Source: Sphingopyxis sp. PAMC25046
GTDB lineage: Bacteria; Pseudomonadota; Alphaproteobacteria; Sphingomonadales; Sphingomonadaceae
DNA: 64,000 nucleotides
Reading direction: 5' to 3'
Assembly: GCF_004795895.1 (NCBI RefSeq)
Contig: NZ_CP039250.1
Span: 1,488,001-1,552,000, forward strand
The notes under the pieces were generated by a model that was given only the letters and a program-made list of their open reading frames with translations, searched no databases and was not told where the DNA came from. The stretch's first letter is position 1. Each line of letters begins with the position of its first letter. Shown piece after piece: positions 46,496 to 55,046 of the stretch. The translations under genes and the position numbers were made by a program.

Positions 46496-46825
46496 ATGAT
46501 ATGGCTCGGTTGGGCGCTGGCGGCGCTGGGTTTTGTACTGCTTTTCGGGCAATATGCGGCGGGGCAGGCCGATATTTTCGTCTCGATCGCCAATCCACGG
46601 CCGCTCGATGAGGAGGTGATGGTCGTGACGCTGAAGGGCTGGGGATTCGCCGCCCAGGCCGCGCAGCCGTTCATCACACCCGAATCCGATCATGGCCTGT
46701 GCGACGTGCGCATATTTGCGACGCGGCGCCAAATGCTCGTCGCGATCGGGACCGCCGGCTTTCTGCGCCCGGTGACAGTGACGTGGCGTGCGCACGCCGG
46801 CGTCGCGCCGCTGGGAGAGGCGTGA
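46496..46825 (+). CDS. Small hypothetical single-pass membrane protein
   Basis: A 109-residue protein with one N-terminal membrane helix (MIWLGWALAALGFVLLFGQY) and a soluble part of about 85 residues (DIFVSIANPRPLDEEVMVVT, FATRRQMLVAIGTAG). I do not recognise the family. The open frame continues upstream, antisense to rnd, but the ATG at 46496 starts directly at the membrane helix. Its stop is part of TGATG shared with the FAD-linked oxidase, which suggests translational coupling and a shared job, perhaps anchoring. Confidence 0.6.
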   Translation: MIWLGWALAALGFVLLFGQYAAGQADIFVSIANPRPLDEEVMVVTLKGWGFAAQAAQPFITPESDHGLCDVRIFATRRQMLVAIGTAGFLRPVTVTWRAHAGVAPLGEA

Positions 46826-48336
46826 TGCCTATCCTCAAACTCCGCGACGAAGGCCGCTGGACCAATTATCACGGCACCGGGACCTGCGAGGCGGCGACGC
46901 GTTTCGTGCTGCGCAGCGGTGACGCGGAGCGCGGACGCGACGAAATCGCGATCGCCGCGAAGGCGGTGCGGGACTGGCTCGCCGAAGCCGCCGCCACGCA
47001 GCGCCGCGTCCGTCCGCTCGGTGCGGGCTGGTCGCCGTCGAACGTCAATATCGCGTCGCAAAGCTGGCTGCTCCATACGCGCCGGTTCAACCGCTGCTTT
47101 CGCATCCATGCCGACAACGTCCGTCCCGGCATCGATGCCGCCGCGCTGATGCTCGTCGAGGCAGGGGCCCTCGTCGACGAAGTGTCCGACAAGCTCGAAG
47201 CGCAGGGCCGATCACTCTGGACCAGCGGCGCCGGCAACGGCCAGACCTTTGCGGGTGCGTGCGCCACCGGCACCCACGGCTCGATGATCGCGCGCGGCGG
47301 TATCCAGGATCATATACGCGCGGTTCAGATCGTCACGCCCGGAGGCATCCACTGGATCGAGCCGGAGAGTGGCGTGATGAGCGACGCGTTCATCCTCGCG
47401 ACCGGATCAAATCCGCTGCGTGACGACGATGTCTTCGCCGCAGCCCAGCTTCCCGTCGGGGCGCTCGGCGTCATCACTGCGCTCGTTGTCGATAGCGAGC
47501 CCAAATTCCTTGTCCGGCCGATCCAGAATCTGCGCAAGGTCGCCCCCGGCGCACTCGACTGGCTCGCCGCAGGCGATTTCCGGCGCTTCTCGGCGACCTA
47601 CGCGCTCGACCGCGATCCCGACTTCGTCCAGATGATCTTCAATCCCTATAAGCCGTTCAAGCGGCCCGCGATGCTGCGTTTCCTCTACCGCGAACCATGG
47701 CGCGACGACTATCCGCGGGCGACACCCGGCCAGCTCGGCGCGGGCTATGACGCACTCAGCCTTTTGGGGCAGTTGCTCGACGATTATCCATGGGCGCGCG
47801 GCGCGTTGCTGCAATTCGCGATGAAACTGGGCTATGCCGCCGGCCCCGACGTCAACGATCCAGCCGTCTATGGGAGCTGGGGCGAGGGGCTCGACACGCA
47901 CCGCCCCATGGCGGACCTGTTCAACGCCTCGGTCACCATCGACCGCGCCGACCTTGCGCGGGCCTTCGAACGGATCTGTGCGGTTTATGCACGCCATGGC
48001 GGCTCGACCGTCGTCACCGTGCGCTTCATGGAGCGCGCGCAGGGATTGCTTGCGCCGGCGCGTTTTACGCACAACGCCGTGATCGATTTCGACGGCCCGC
48101 GCAGCCAGCGCACCGCCGATGCCTATGCGCGCGTCGTCGACTGCCTCGATGCCGAAGGGATCGCCTTCACGCGGCACTGGGCGAAAAGCTGCCATCTCGA
48201 CGCGGCGCGCGTCGCCGCCGACTATGGCGAGGATTTTCGTCGCTGGCGTGCGGCGCAGGGCCGCTTGATGCCCGATCCGGTCCACCGCGCGCTGTTCGGG
48301 AGCGAGGTTCTCGATGGTCTCGGCCTGACCTGCTGA
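46825..48336 (+). CDS. FAD-linked oxidase, aldonolactone-oxidase-like
   Basis: A 503-residue flavoprotein of the VAO/PCMH family. The FAD-binding region reads RRVRPLGAGWSPSN, LMLVEAGALVDEVSDKLEAQ and GAGNGQTFAGACATGTHGS. The TGTHGS pattern is shared with D-arabinono-1,4-lactone and L-gulonolactone oxidases. The C-terminal cap is divergent, and I see no clear His for covalent FAD attachment. No signal peptide is present. It is coupled to the small membrane protein before it. The substrate is likely a sugar lactone or alcohol but cannot be fixed. Confidence 0.8.
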   Translation: MPILKLRDEGRWTNYHGTGTCEAATRFVLRSGDAERGRDEIAIAAKAVRDWLAEAAATQRRVRPLGAGWSPSNVNIASQSWLLHTRRFNRCFRIHADNVRPGIDAAALMLVEAGALVDEVSDKLEAQGRSLWTSGAGNGQTFAGACATGTHGSMIARGGIQDHIRAVQIVTPGGIHWIEPESGVMSDAFILATGSNPLRDDDVFAAAQLPVGALGVITALVVDSEPKFLVRPIQNLRKVAPGALDWLAAGDFRRFSATYALDRDPDFVQMIFNPYKPFKRPAMLRFLYREPWRDDYPRATPGQLGAGYDALSLLGQLLDDYPWARGALLQFAMKLGYAAGPDVNDPAVYGSWGEGLDTHRPMADLFNASVTIDRADLARAFERICAVYARHGGSTVVTVRFMERAQGLLAPARFTHNAVIDFDGPRSQRTADAYARVVDCLDAEGIAFTRHWAKSCHLDAARVAADYGEDFRRWRAAQGRLMPDPVHRALFGSEVLDGLGLTC

Positions 48337-48350
48337 AACCGCCTCGACCC

Positions 48351-48379
48351 TTGACAAATGACGCGCCGACCTGCCTTAG
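48351..48379 (+). promoter_or_regulatory. Possible aspS promoter
   Basis: TTGACA at 48351-48356 is a full consensus -35. CCTTAG, 17 bases downstream (48374-48379), is a poor -10. The 99-base gap between the oxidase and aspS holds nothing else clear. Confidence 0.35.
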
Positions 48380-48435
48380 GCGCGGCCATAAATCACGTTA
48401 AAGTTGATTTCCTCCATTCATCGAAAGACTATAAA

Positions 48436-50217
48436 ATGCACGCCTATCGCACCCATAATTGTGGCCAGCTTCGCGCCGAGGACGTCGGAAAGAATGTCCG
48501 CGTCTCGGGTTGGGTGCATCGCAAGCGCGACCATGGCGGGCTGCTCTTCGTCGACCTGCGCGACCATTATGGTCTGACACAGATCGTCGCCGATAGCAGC
48601 GATGCGGCCTTCGCCACGCTCGACGGCCTGCGCGTTGAAAGCGTCGTGACGATCACCGGCGACGTTGTCGCGCGCTCTGTCGAAACGACCAACGCGAACC
48701 TGCCCACCGGTGCGATCGAAGTCCGCGCGCGCGAGGTTGCCGTCCAGTCGGCGGCGATCGAACTGCCGATGCCGGTCGCGGGCGAGCAGGAGTATCCCGA
48801 GGATATCCGCCTCAAATACCGTTTCCTCGACCTGCGCCGCGAGCGGCTGCATGCGAACATCCTGCTACGCTCGAACGTCATCGCGTCGCTGCGCCGCCGC
48901 ATGGTCGAGCAAGGATTCACCGAATATCAGACGCCGATCCTGACCGCCTCGTCGCCCGAGGGCGCGCGCGACTATCTGGTGCCGAGCCGCGTTCACCCCG
49001 GCAAATTCTACGCGCTGCCGCAGGCGCCGCAGATGTTCAAGCAGCTGCTGATGGTCGCGGGCTTCGACCGCTATTTCCAGATCGCGCCCTGCTTCCGTGA
49101 CGAGGATGCGCGCGCCGACCGCTCGCCGGGCGAATTCTACCAGCTTGACTTCGAGATGAGCTTCGTCACGCAAGACGACGTCTTCAACGCGATCGAGCCG
49201 GTGCTCGCCGGCGTGTTCGAGGAGTTCGCGGGCGGCAAATCGGTGACCCCGGCGGGCTCGTTCCCGCGCATCCCGTACCGTGAGTCGATGCTGAAGTACG
49301 GCAACGACAAGCCGGACCTGCGCAACCCGCTGATCATCACCGATGTCTCGGCGCACTTCGCCGGATCGGGCTTCGGCCGCTTCGCCGATATCGTCGCCGT
49401 GGGCGATGTCGTACGCGCGGTCCCGGCGCCGGCGACCGCCGAGAAGAGCCGCAAATTCTTCGACGACATGAACAGCTGGGCGCAGAGCGAAGGCTTCGCG
49501 GGACTCGGCTACGCGACGCGCAAAGGCGGCGAATGGGGCGGCCCGATCGCCAAGAATCACGGGCCGGAAAAGATGGACGCGCTCGCCGCCGAGCTCGGCA
49601 TCGGGCCCGACGACGGCCTCTTCTTCGCCGCGGGCAAGGAAGCCGTCGCCGTGAAGCTCGCCGGTCTCGCGCGCACCCGTGTCGCCGAACAGCTTGACCT
49701 CATCGATGCGAACAAGTTCGAAATGTGCTGGATCGTCGACTTCCCGATGTTCGAGGCCGACGAGGACACGGGGAAGATCGATTTCAGCCACAACCCCTTC
49801 TCGATGCCGCAGGGCGAGCTCGAGGCGCTGGAAACCAAGGATCCCCTCGACATTCTCGCGTGGCAATATGACATCGTCTGCAACGGCGTCGAGCTGTCGT
49901 CGGGCGCGATCCGGAACCACCGTCCGGACATTATGTACAAGGCGTTCGAAATTGCGGGCTACAGTCAGGCCGATGTCGATGCGAATTTCAGCGGCATGAT
50001 CAATGCCTTCAAATTCGGCGCACCGCCGCACGGCGGTTCGGCGCCGGGAGTCGACCGCATCGTGATGTTGCTCGCTGATGAGCCCAACATCCGCGAAGTG
50101 GTCGTCTTCCCGATGAACCAGAAGGCCGAGGATCTGATGATGGGCGCGCCCGCGCCGGTCAGCGACAGGCAGCTCAAGGAACTCAGCATTCGCCTCGTCG
50201 ACGGTCCGAAGAGCTAA
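48436..50217 (+). CDS. aspS: Aspartyl-tRNA synthetase
   Basis: A 593-residue class IIb synthetase that charges tRNA with aspartate. The N-terminal OB-fold is [20 protein letters not shown] with [20 protein letters not shown]. Motif 2 lies in [20 protein letters not shown]. The GAD insert and motif 3 ([20 protein letters not shown]) are present, the usual bacterial layout. The ATG at 48436 is the family start; the frame before it is not conserved. Many alphaproteobacterial AspRS also charge tRNA-Asn, and which type this is cannot be told by eye. Confidence 0.97.
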   Translation: MHAYRTHNCGQLRAEDVGKNVRVSGWVHRKRDHGGLLFVDLRDHYGLTQIVADSSDAAFATLDGLRVESVVTITGDVVARSVETTNANLPTGAIEVRAREVAVQSAAIELPMPVAGEQEYPEDIRLKYRFLDLRRERLHANILLRSNVIASLRRRMVEQGFTEYQTPILTASSPEGARDYLVPSRVHPGKFYALPQAPQMFKQLLMVAGFDRYFQIAPCFRDEDARADRSPGEFYQLDFEMSFVTQDDVFNAIEPVLAGVFEEFAGGKSVTPAGSFPRIPYRESMLKYGNDKPDLRNPLIITDVSAHFAGSGFGRFADIVAVGDVVRAVPAPATAEKSRKFFDDMNSWAQSEGFAGLGYATRKGGEWGGPIAKNHGPEKMDALAAELGIGPDDGLFFAAGKEAVAVKLAGLARTRVAEQLDLIDANKFEMCWIVDFPMFEADEDTGKIDFSHNPFSMPQGELEALETKDPLDILAWQYDIVCNGVELSSGAIRNHRPDIMYKAFEIAGYSQADVDANFSGMINAFKFGAPPHGGSAPGVDRIVMLLADEPNIREVVVFPMNQKAEDLMMGAPAPVSDRQLKELSIRLVDGPKS

Positions 50218-50220
50218 GGC

Positions 50221-51096
50221 ATGGGCGAGCAGCCGCGCGAACTCCGGATGGGGACGCCGGATGGCGAGATTTGCTGGTTCGAGTGGGGCGACCGTTCGGA
50301 CCGGCCCTCGCTGCTCCTGCTCCACGCCACCGGTTTTCACGCGCGCCTGTGGGACCAGGTCGTTGCTGCCTTGCCCGCTGGAACGCATGTCGTGGCGCCC
50401 GACCATCGCGGGCATGGGCGCAGCCATCGCCCCGCGACCCTCGCCAGCTGGACGGCGACCGCCGATGTGCTGCTCCCGCTGGTCGACGGCCTCGGCGGCC
50501 ATCCGCTCGTCGGCTGCGGCCACAGCATGGGCGCCTATGTGCTGACCCGGCTCGCGTCGCAGCGGCCGGCGGCCTTCGCCCATCTCGTCTTGATCGATCC
50601 GGTGATCATGGACCCCGCCCTTTACGAGGGTGAGAGCGCCAAGCCGATTCCCGATCCTGCCGATCATCCGGTGGCGCGCCGCCGCAACGCGTGGGCCAGC
50701 GCCGAAGAGATGCGTGCGCGCTTTGCAGGCCGGCCGCCTTATGCGAACTGGGACGCGCGCGTACTCGCCGACTATTGCACGCATGGCCTGCTTCCCGTCG
50801 CGGTCGGCGACGGGCTCGAACTCGCCTGCCCGCCTGCGCTTGAAGCGTCGGTCTATCAGAATGCGCTGCGAACCAGCCCGCACGAATGGCTGCACTATCT
50901 GTCCGTGCCATCGACGCTGATCCGCGCGCCGACCGGCGAGCGCGGCGGCGAACTCGACTTTTCGTTGAGCCCGACCTGGACCGGCCTTGGTCCGGCGATC
51001 CGCGCCGAGCGTGACGAGTTATGGGCCGAGCATAGCCATTTCATTCCTATGGAGAATCCGGCGCGCGTCGCCGCACTGCTCGCCAATTTTCTCTGA
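50221..51096 (+). CDS. Alpha/beta-fold hydrolase
   Basis: A 291-residue cytosolic hydrolase. The oxyanion strand is LLLLHATGFHARLWDQVV, the second strand is VVAPDHRGHGRSHRP, and the nucleophile elbow is GCGHSMGAY. The catalytic His is probably in EHSHFIPMENP near the C-terminus. It starts three bases after aspS. Substrate unknown. Confidence 0.85.
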   Translation: MGEQPRELRMGTPDGEICWFEWGDRSDRPSLLLLHATGFHARLWDQVVAALPAGTHVVAPDHRGHGRSHRPATLASWTATADVLLPLVDGLGGHPLVGCGHSMGAYVLTRLASQRPAAFAHLVLIDPVIMDPALYEGESAKPIPDPADHPVARRRNAWASAEEMRARFAGRPPYANWDARVLADYCTHGLLPVAVGDGLELACPPALEASVYQNALRTSPHEWLHYLSVPSTLIRAPTGERGGELDFSLSPTWTGLGPAIRAERDELWAEHSHFIPMENPARVAALLANFL

Positions 51097-51145
51097 TACG
51101 GACGCGCAGCGAAATTGGCGCGCGCTGTGCCAGAAAATGACATCG

Positions 51146-51179
51146 GCGCATCGCCCCCTTGGTGCGAAGGGCGACGCGC
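51146..51179. other. Hairpin between hydrolase and PPK2 genes
   Basis: GCGCATCGCCC (51146-51156) pairs with GGGCGACGCGC (51169-51179) with one mismatch around a 12-base loop. It lies 14 bases before the PPK2 ATG. No T-run is present. It might act as an end-of-transcript structure or be incidental in GC-rich DNA. Confidence 0.3.
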
Positions 51180-51193
51180 GCTAGGGTGTGTGA

Positions 51194-51979
51194 ATGAGCA
51201 TTGCCCTTTCCGATTATGAAACCGGCGCCAGATATGAGGGCGACTATACCGATGATCTAGGGGAGCTCGAGGATCGGCTCGAACGGCTCCAGGCCGCGCA
51301 TATCATCCACGGCCAGCGCAGCATCATCATGTTCGAAGGCTGGGACGCGGCGGGAAAGGGCGGAATCATCCAGCGGCTGACGGCGTCGCTCGACCCGCGC
51401 TTTTTCGAGGTCTGGCCGATCGGCGCACCGACCGACGAGGAAAAGGCGCGTCATTTTCTCTGGCGCTTCTGGAAACGCCTGCCCGGCAATCGCGAAATTT
51501 CGATCTTCGACCGCAGCTGGTACGGCCGCGTCCTCGTCGAGCGTGTCGAGGGCTTCGCGAGCGAGGCCGAATGGCGCAAGGGCTACGACGAGATCAACGA
51601 GTTCGAAGCGCAACTGACCGGCAGCGCGACCAATCTCGTCAAGCTGTTCGTCCACATCACGCAGGAAGAGCAGGATGAACGTTTCGCCGCGCGCCTCGAC
51701 GATCCGTGGAAGCGCTGGAAGACCGGAACCGAGGATTATCGCAACCGGTCGAAACGCAAGGAGTATCTCGTCGCGATCGAAGAAATGTTTGCGCAGACAA
51801 GCACGCGCTGGGCGCCGTGGAAGGTGATCGACGGCAACCACAAGAAGACGGCGCGCATCGCGGCGCTGACCCATATCGTCGAAACGCTCGAGGCGGCGGT
51901 GCCGATGACCCCGCCCGATCTCGACCCGGCGGTCGTCAAACTCGCGGCGAAGGCGTTTGGCTACAAGCCCAAAGACTAG
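51194..51979 (+). CDS. ppk2: Polyphosphate kinase 2 family protein
   Basis: A 261-residue PPK2-domain kinase that uses polyphosphate to phosphorylate nucleotides (or the reverse). Walker A is EGWDAAGKGGIIQR, the lid/Walker B region is IFDRSWYGRVLVERVEG, and WKVIDGNHKKTARIAAL follows. The one-domain length fits PPK2 classes I or III; the class and nucleotide preference are not readable by eye. It is a third polyphosphate gene within 10 kb of ppk-ppx, but in a separate transcript. Confidence 0.92.
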   Translation: MSIALSDYETGARYEGDYTDDLGELEDRLERLQAAHIIHGQRSIIMFEGWDAAGKGGIIQRLTASLDPRFFEVWPIGAPTDEEKARHFLWRFWKRLPGNREISIFDRSWYGRVLVERVEGFASEAEWRKGYDEINEFEAQLTGSATNLVKLFVHITQEEQDERFAARLDDPWKRWKTGTEDYRNRSKRKEYLVAIEEMFAQTSTRWAPWKVIDGNHKKTARIAALTHIVETLEAAVPMTPPDLDPAVVKLAAKAFGYKPKD

Positions 51980-52034
51980 GTTTTTCGGCCCCCTCGGCTA
52001 GCAATTCAGGGCCTCTGCCGCTACATGGGGCAGT

Positions 52035-52571
52035 ATGAGCCGCGCCAAGAGATCCGACGACTGGGGTTTTCCCCGCTGGCGCCCCTATGGCTCGTCGCGC
52101 GAGACGCAGAAGGTGCGCCTGTGCGATCGTCACGGCTGCACCAACCCCGGCAACTGCCCCGCGCCCAAGTCGCCGAACAGCCCCGAACGCTGGTATTTCT
52201 GCGAAACCCACGCTGCCGAATATAATCGCGGTTGGGACTATTTCGCCGGTCTGTCGGCCGAGGACGCCGCCGCGCGCGCCGCCGAGGAAGCGCAGGGTGC
52301 GCGCAGCTATGCGCGAGCGCAGCATTATGCTTGGGGCGGATCGGGCGACGATAGCCGCAGTGCTGACGAAATGCGCGCGCTCGAAATCCTCGACCTCGAG
52401 CCCGATGCCGATTTCGAGGCGACGAAAAAGGCATGGCGCAATCTCGCCAAGGAATGCCACCCCGACGTCAAGCCGGGTGACGCCGAGGCCGCAAAGCGCT
52501 TCGCTGCGGGGCAGGCGGCGTTCGAGGTGCTCAAACAGGCCGAAGAGCGGAAAAGCTGGAAGCCGGCCTGA
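52035..52571 (+). CDS. DnaJ-domain protein with N-terminal Cys-rich module
   Basis: A 178-residue protein. Residues 30 to about 60 carry a Cys/His cluster (RLCDRHGCTNPGNCPAP, WYFCETHAAEYN) that may bind zinc. A coiled Ala-rich stretch follows. Residues about 115-175 are a J-domain: ALEILDLEPDADFEATKKAW, then AKECHPDVKPGDAEA, with the HPD tripeptide intact. It should stimulate a DnaK partner. The client is not known. It is convergent with mtgA, 18 bases apart. Confidence 0.85.
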   Translation: MSRAKRSDDWGFPRWRPYGSSRETQKVRLCDRHGCTNPGNCPAPKSPNSPERWYFCETHAAEYNRGWDYFAGLSAEDAAARAAEEAQGARSYARAQHYAWGGSGDDSRSADEMRALEILDLEPDADFEATKKAWRNLAKECHPDVKPGDAEAAKRFAAGQAAFEVLKQAEERKSWKPA

Positions 52572-52589
52572 GCGATCGCAAAGCCGCCG

Positions 52590-53300
52590 CTATTTATAAA
52601 CGCACGCATCCAGCCCATCGCGCCGCACCACGCCGATGCGCGCGGTAATCGTGTTGCCGTAACGCCGCGTGAATCCCGACGGGCTGATCGCCTCGCGCTT
52701 CTTGGGCAGAGGCAGGATCGCGGCGATGCGGGCCGCCTCGCGTGGGGTCAGCTTGGCCGCGCCATGCTTGAAATAACGCTGCGCGCCCGCCTCGACGCCA
52801 TAGGTGCCGATGCCCGTCTCGGCGACGTTGAGGTAAACCTCCATGATCCGTCTTTTGCCCCAGATCGTCTCGATCAGGAAGGTGAACCACACTTCGGGCA
52901 CCTTGCGGACATAGCGCGTCCAGCCGCTGCCCTGCCACAGGAAGACATTCTTTGCGGTCTGCTGGCTGACCGTCGATCCGCCGCGCAGTTTCTTCCCTTT
53001 GGCGTTGCGCTCGATCGCCTCTTCGATCGCGTCGCGGTCGAAGCCGTTATGGCTGCAGAATTTGCCGTCCTCGGCCGCGATCACCGCGCGCACCATGTTG
53101 CGGTCGATGTTCGACAGGCTTTCCCAATCCTTGGTGATGCCGTTGCTGTCGAGCAGCATCGTCAGCGTTACAGGCGGCGGCGCGATGGCGTAGATCAGCA
53201 CCCACAGGACCGAAAACGCGACAAACCAGAGCAGCCATTTGAAGGGCCGCAGGTACCAGGGCAACTTGCGGCGCTTCTTTTGCTTCTTTGTGGTCGTCAT
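52590..53300 (-). CDS. mtgA: Monofunctional peptidoglycan glycosyltransferase MtgA
   Basis: A 236-residue inner-membrane enzyme of family GT51 that polymerises lipid II without a transpeptidase domain. A membrane helix follows a basic N-terminus (LLWFVAFSVLWVLIYAIA). Conserved segments are AVIAAEDGKFCSHNGFD with the catalytic Glu, RGGSTVSQQTAKNVFLW, KVPEVWFTFLIETIWGKRRI and LNVAETGIGTYGVEAGAQRY. The ATG at 53300 gives a usual-length protein. Confidence 0.96.
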   Translation of the reverse strand: MTTTKKQKKRRKLPWYLRPFKWLLWFVAFSVLWVLIYAIAPPPVTLTMLLDSNGITKDWESLSNIDRNMVRAVIAAEDGKFCSHNGFDRDAIEEAIERNAKGKKLRGGSTVSQQTAKNVFLWQGSGWTRYVRKVPEVWFTFLIETIWGKRRIMEVYLNVAETGIGTYGVEAGAQRYFKHGAAKLTPREAARIAAILPLPKKREAISPSGFTRRYGNTITARIGVVRRDGLDACVYK

Positions 53301-53361
53301 GCAATTTTCATAGCTGCTTGCCCGCTTCCGGCAAGTGATTGATTGCCGTTGCGAACCGCGC

Positions 53362-53976
53362 TCACGGCCTTGGCGGTTCGGTCTCTTTGCCGCCGCCGCT
53401 ATCGTCCACCACTTCGCCCGCGTCCTCCGCCGCCACCTTTGCCTTTTCGCCGGTCGCCGCTGCGATCGATCGCATCTTCGCTTCGGCTTCGTCGTCCTTG
53501 CCGCTCATCACTAGCCACGCCATCGCGGCAGCGGCGATCAACGACAGCAAAGCGAGCCAGTATCCAATTTCCCAATGAACCTGGATCATCGCCAGCGCCG
53601 CTTGGTCCATTCCGCTGTTCTGGCCGTTCTTCGCGGCTTCGGCGAGGATCGCATCCTTGCTGTAGCGATATGTTCCGATGAAGATCAGCGCGATTGCTGC
53701 AACCGCCGTGCCGAGGACGAATTTCGCTGCTTCGCGGCCTTTTAGGAACAGCAGTGCCAGCCCGCCGGCGATCGCAAGTAGCGCGAGGATCAACCAGAGA
53801 TTGAGCGCGGCACCGTCGCTCGCCTGCGCCGCTCGGCCCATCGCGGTGACCCGGCCGAAGGCGAGGCCAAAGCCGCTCGCCTCGACGAGTTTCTGTTCGG
53901 AACAGCTGATGGTCATCCATGGCAACAGGAAGGCCACCAGCGCGATGCCCTTGGGAATCCGGATCCATTTCCACAT
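53362..53976 (-). CDS. Hypothetical multi-pass membrane protein
   Basis: A 204-residue protein with about four hydrophobic segments: GIALVAFLLPWMTISC at the N-terminus, LWLILALLAIAGGLALLFL, FVLGTAVAAIALIFIG and IGYWLALLSLIAAAAMAWLV. The C-terminal 45 residues are charged and Ala/Glu-rich. I do not recognise a family. A stable hairpin covers the ribosome-binding region. It is the next gene downstream of rpoH on the same strand, 90 bases away. Confidence 0.65.
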   Translation of the reverse strand: MWKWIRIPKGIALVAFLLPWMTISCSEQKLVEASGFGLAFGRVTAMGRAAQASDGAALNLWLILALLAIAGGLALLFLKGREAAKFVLGTAVAAIALIFIGTYRYSKDAILAEAAKNGQNSGMDQAALAMIQVHWEIGYWLALLSLIAAAAMAWLVMSGKDDEAEAKMRSIAAATGEKAKVAAEDAGEVVDDSGGGKETEPPRP

Positions 53977-53985
53977 GACATATTT

Positions 53986-54006
53986 CCCTTCGGTCGGTCC
54001 GAAGGG
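53986..54006 (-). promoter_or_regulatory. Hairpin covering ribosome-binding site of membrane-protein gene
   Basis: On the minus strand CCCTTCGG (54006-53999) and CCGAAGGG (53993-53986) form a perfect eight-pair stem with a 5-base loop. The GAAGGG arm is the only Shine-Dalgarno-like sequence before the ATG at 53976, nine bases away, so folding would block translation. There is no T-run for a terminator. Confidence 0.45.
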
Positions 54007-54066
54007 GGGAGGCTGATCCTTTTGCGCCCGCTAGTCAAATCCCGGCGCGGGATACCGCGAAACCGG

Positions 54067-54969
54067 TCAGGCCGAGACGAGGCGCCGGTCGCCGGCGAGC
54101 TTGAGCATCGCCTTTTGCAGCTTTTCAAACGCGCGGACCTCGATCTGGCGGACGCGCTCGCGGCTGACGTCATAGACCTGGCTCAGATCCTCGAGCGTCT
54201 TGGGGTCGTCGGTCAGGCGGCGCTCGGTCAGAATGTGGCGTTCGCGTTCGTTGAGCGTTTCGAGCGCCTCGTTGAGCAGCGCATGCCGCACGTCGCGCTC
54301 CTGCGCTTCGGCGACGCGTTCGTCCTGCAGCGGGCCTTCGTCGCCCAGCAGATCCTGCCACTGGCTGTCGCCATCCTCACCCATGGGCACGTTGAGCGAG
54401 GTGTCGCCCCCCATTGCCATGCGGCGGTTCATGCTGACGACCTCGTCCTCGGTCACGCCAAGATCGGTCGCGATCTTCGCGACATGTTCGGGCGACAGGT
54501 CGCCGTCCTCAAACGCCTCGAGGTTGTTCTTCATCCGGCGGAGGTTGAAGAACAGCTTCTTCTGCGCCGCGGTCGTGCCCATCTTGACGAGGCTCCACGA
54601 GCGGAGGATGAATTCCTGGATCGAAGCGCGAATCCACCACATCGCATAGGTCGCGAGGCGGAAGCCGCGTTCGGGGTCGAACTTCTTCACACCCTGCATC
54701 AGGCCGATATTGCCTTCGCTGATCAGCTCGCTGACGGGCAGGCCATAGCCGCGATACCCCATCGCGATCTTCGCGACGAGGCGGAGATGCGAGGTAACGA
54801 GCTGCGCCGCCGCCTCGCTGTCTTCATGCTCCTGAAATCGCTTGGCGAGCATATATTCCTGCTCGGGCGTCAGAAGCGGAAATTTGCGGATTTCGGCCAG
54901 ATAGCGGTTCAGGCTCGCCTCACCGCCGAGCGCGGGCACCACTGCCGGAACATTGCTTTTGTTAGCCAT
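54067..54969 (-). CDS. rpoH: RNA polymerase heat-shock sigma factor RpoH
   Basis: A 300-residue sigma-32-type factor that directs RNA polymerase to heat-shock promoters. Region 2 is GLPVSELISEGNIGLMQGVK and RGFRLATYAMWWIRASIQEF. The RpoH box is AAQKKLFFNLRRMKNNLEAF, and region 4 is LEDLSQVYDVSRERVRQIE. The ATG at 54969 has AGGGAAG upstream; an in-frame extension to 55026 crosses the likely promoter. Sphingomonads often carry more than one RpoH; only this one is visible here. Confidence 0.96.
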   Translation of the reverse strand: MANKSNVPAVVPALGGEASLNRYLAEIRKFPLLTPEQEYMLAKRFQEHEDSEAAAQLVTSHLRLVAKIAMGYRGYGLPVSELISEGNIGLMQGVKKFDPERGFRLATYAMWWIRASIQEFILRSWSLVKMGTTAAQKKLFFNLRRMKNNLEAFEDGDLSPEHVAKIATDLGVTEDEVVSMNRRMAMGGDTSLNVPMGEDGDSQWQDLLGDEGPLQDERVAEAQERDVRHALLNEALETLNERERHILTERRLTDDPKTLEDLSQVYDVSRERVRQIEVRAFEKLQKAMLKLAGDRRLVSA

Positions 54970-54997
54970 AGCGTCTTCCCTAAAATTCCAGAGGAGA

Positions 54998-55026
54998 GAT
55001 ATGCCGCGGTTGACATCCACGGTCAA
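54998..55026 (-). promoter_or_regulatory. Putative rpoH promoter
   Basis: On the minus strand TTGACC (55026-55021) is followed, after exactly 17 bases, by CATATC (55003-54998). Transcription would begin about 22 bases before the rpoH ATG. The site lies in the gap after rluD, so rpoH need not depend on rluD read-through. Confidence 0.5.
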
Positions 55027-55046
55027 AATAGATTTTCATTCGAAAC

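Noticed and set aside
51146..51179. Hairpin before ppk2 as a riboswitch
   Set aside because: Only a single imperfect stem without a second alternative structure or known aptamer pattern; listed only as a structure.
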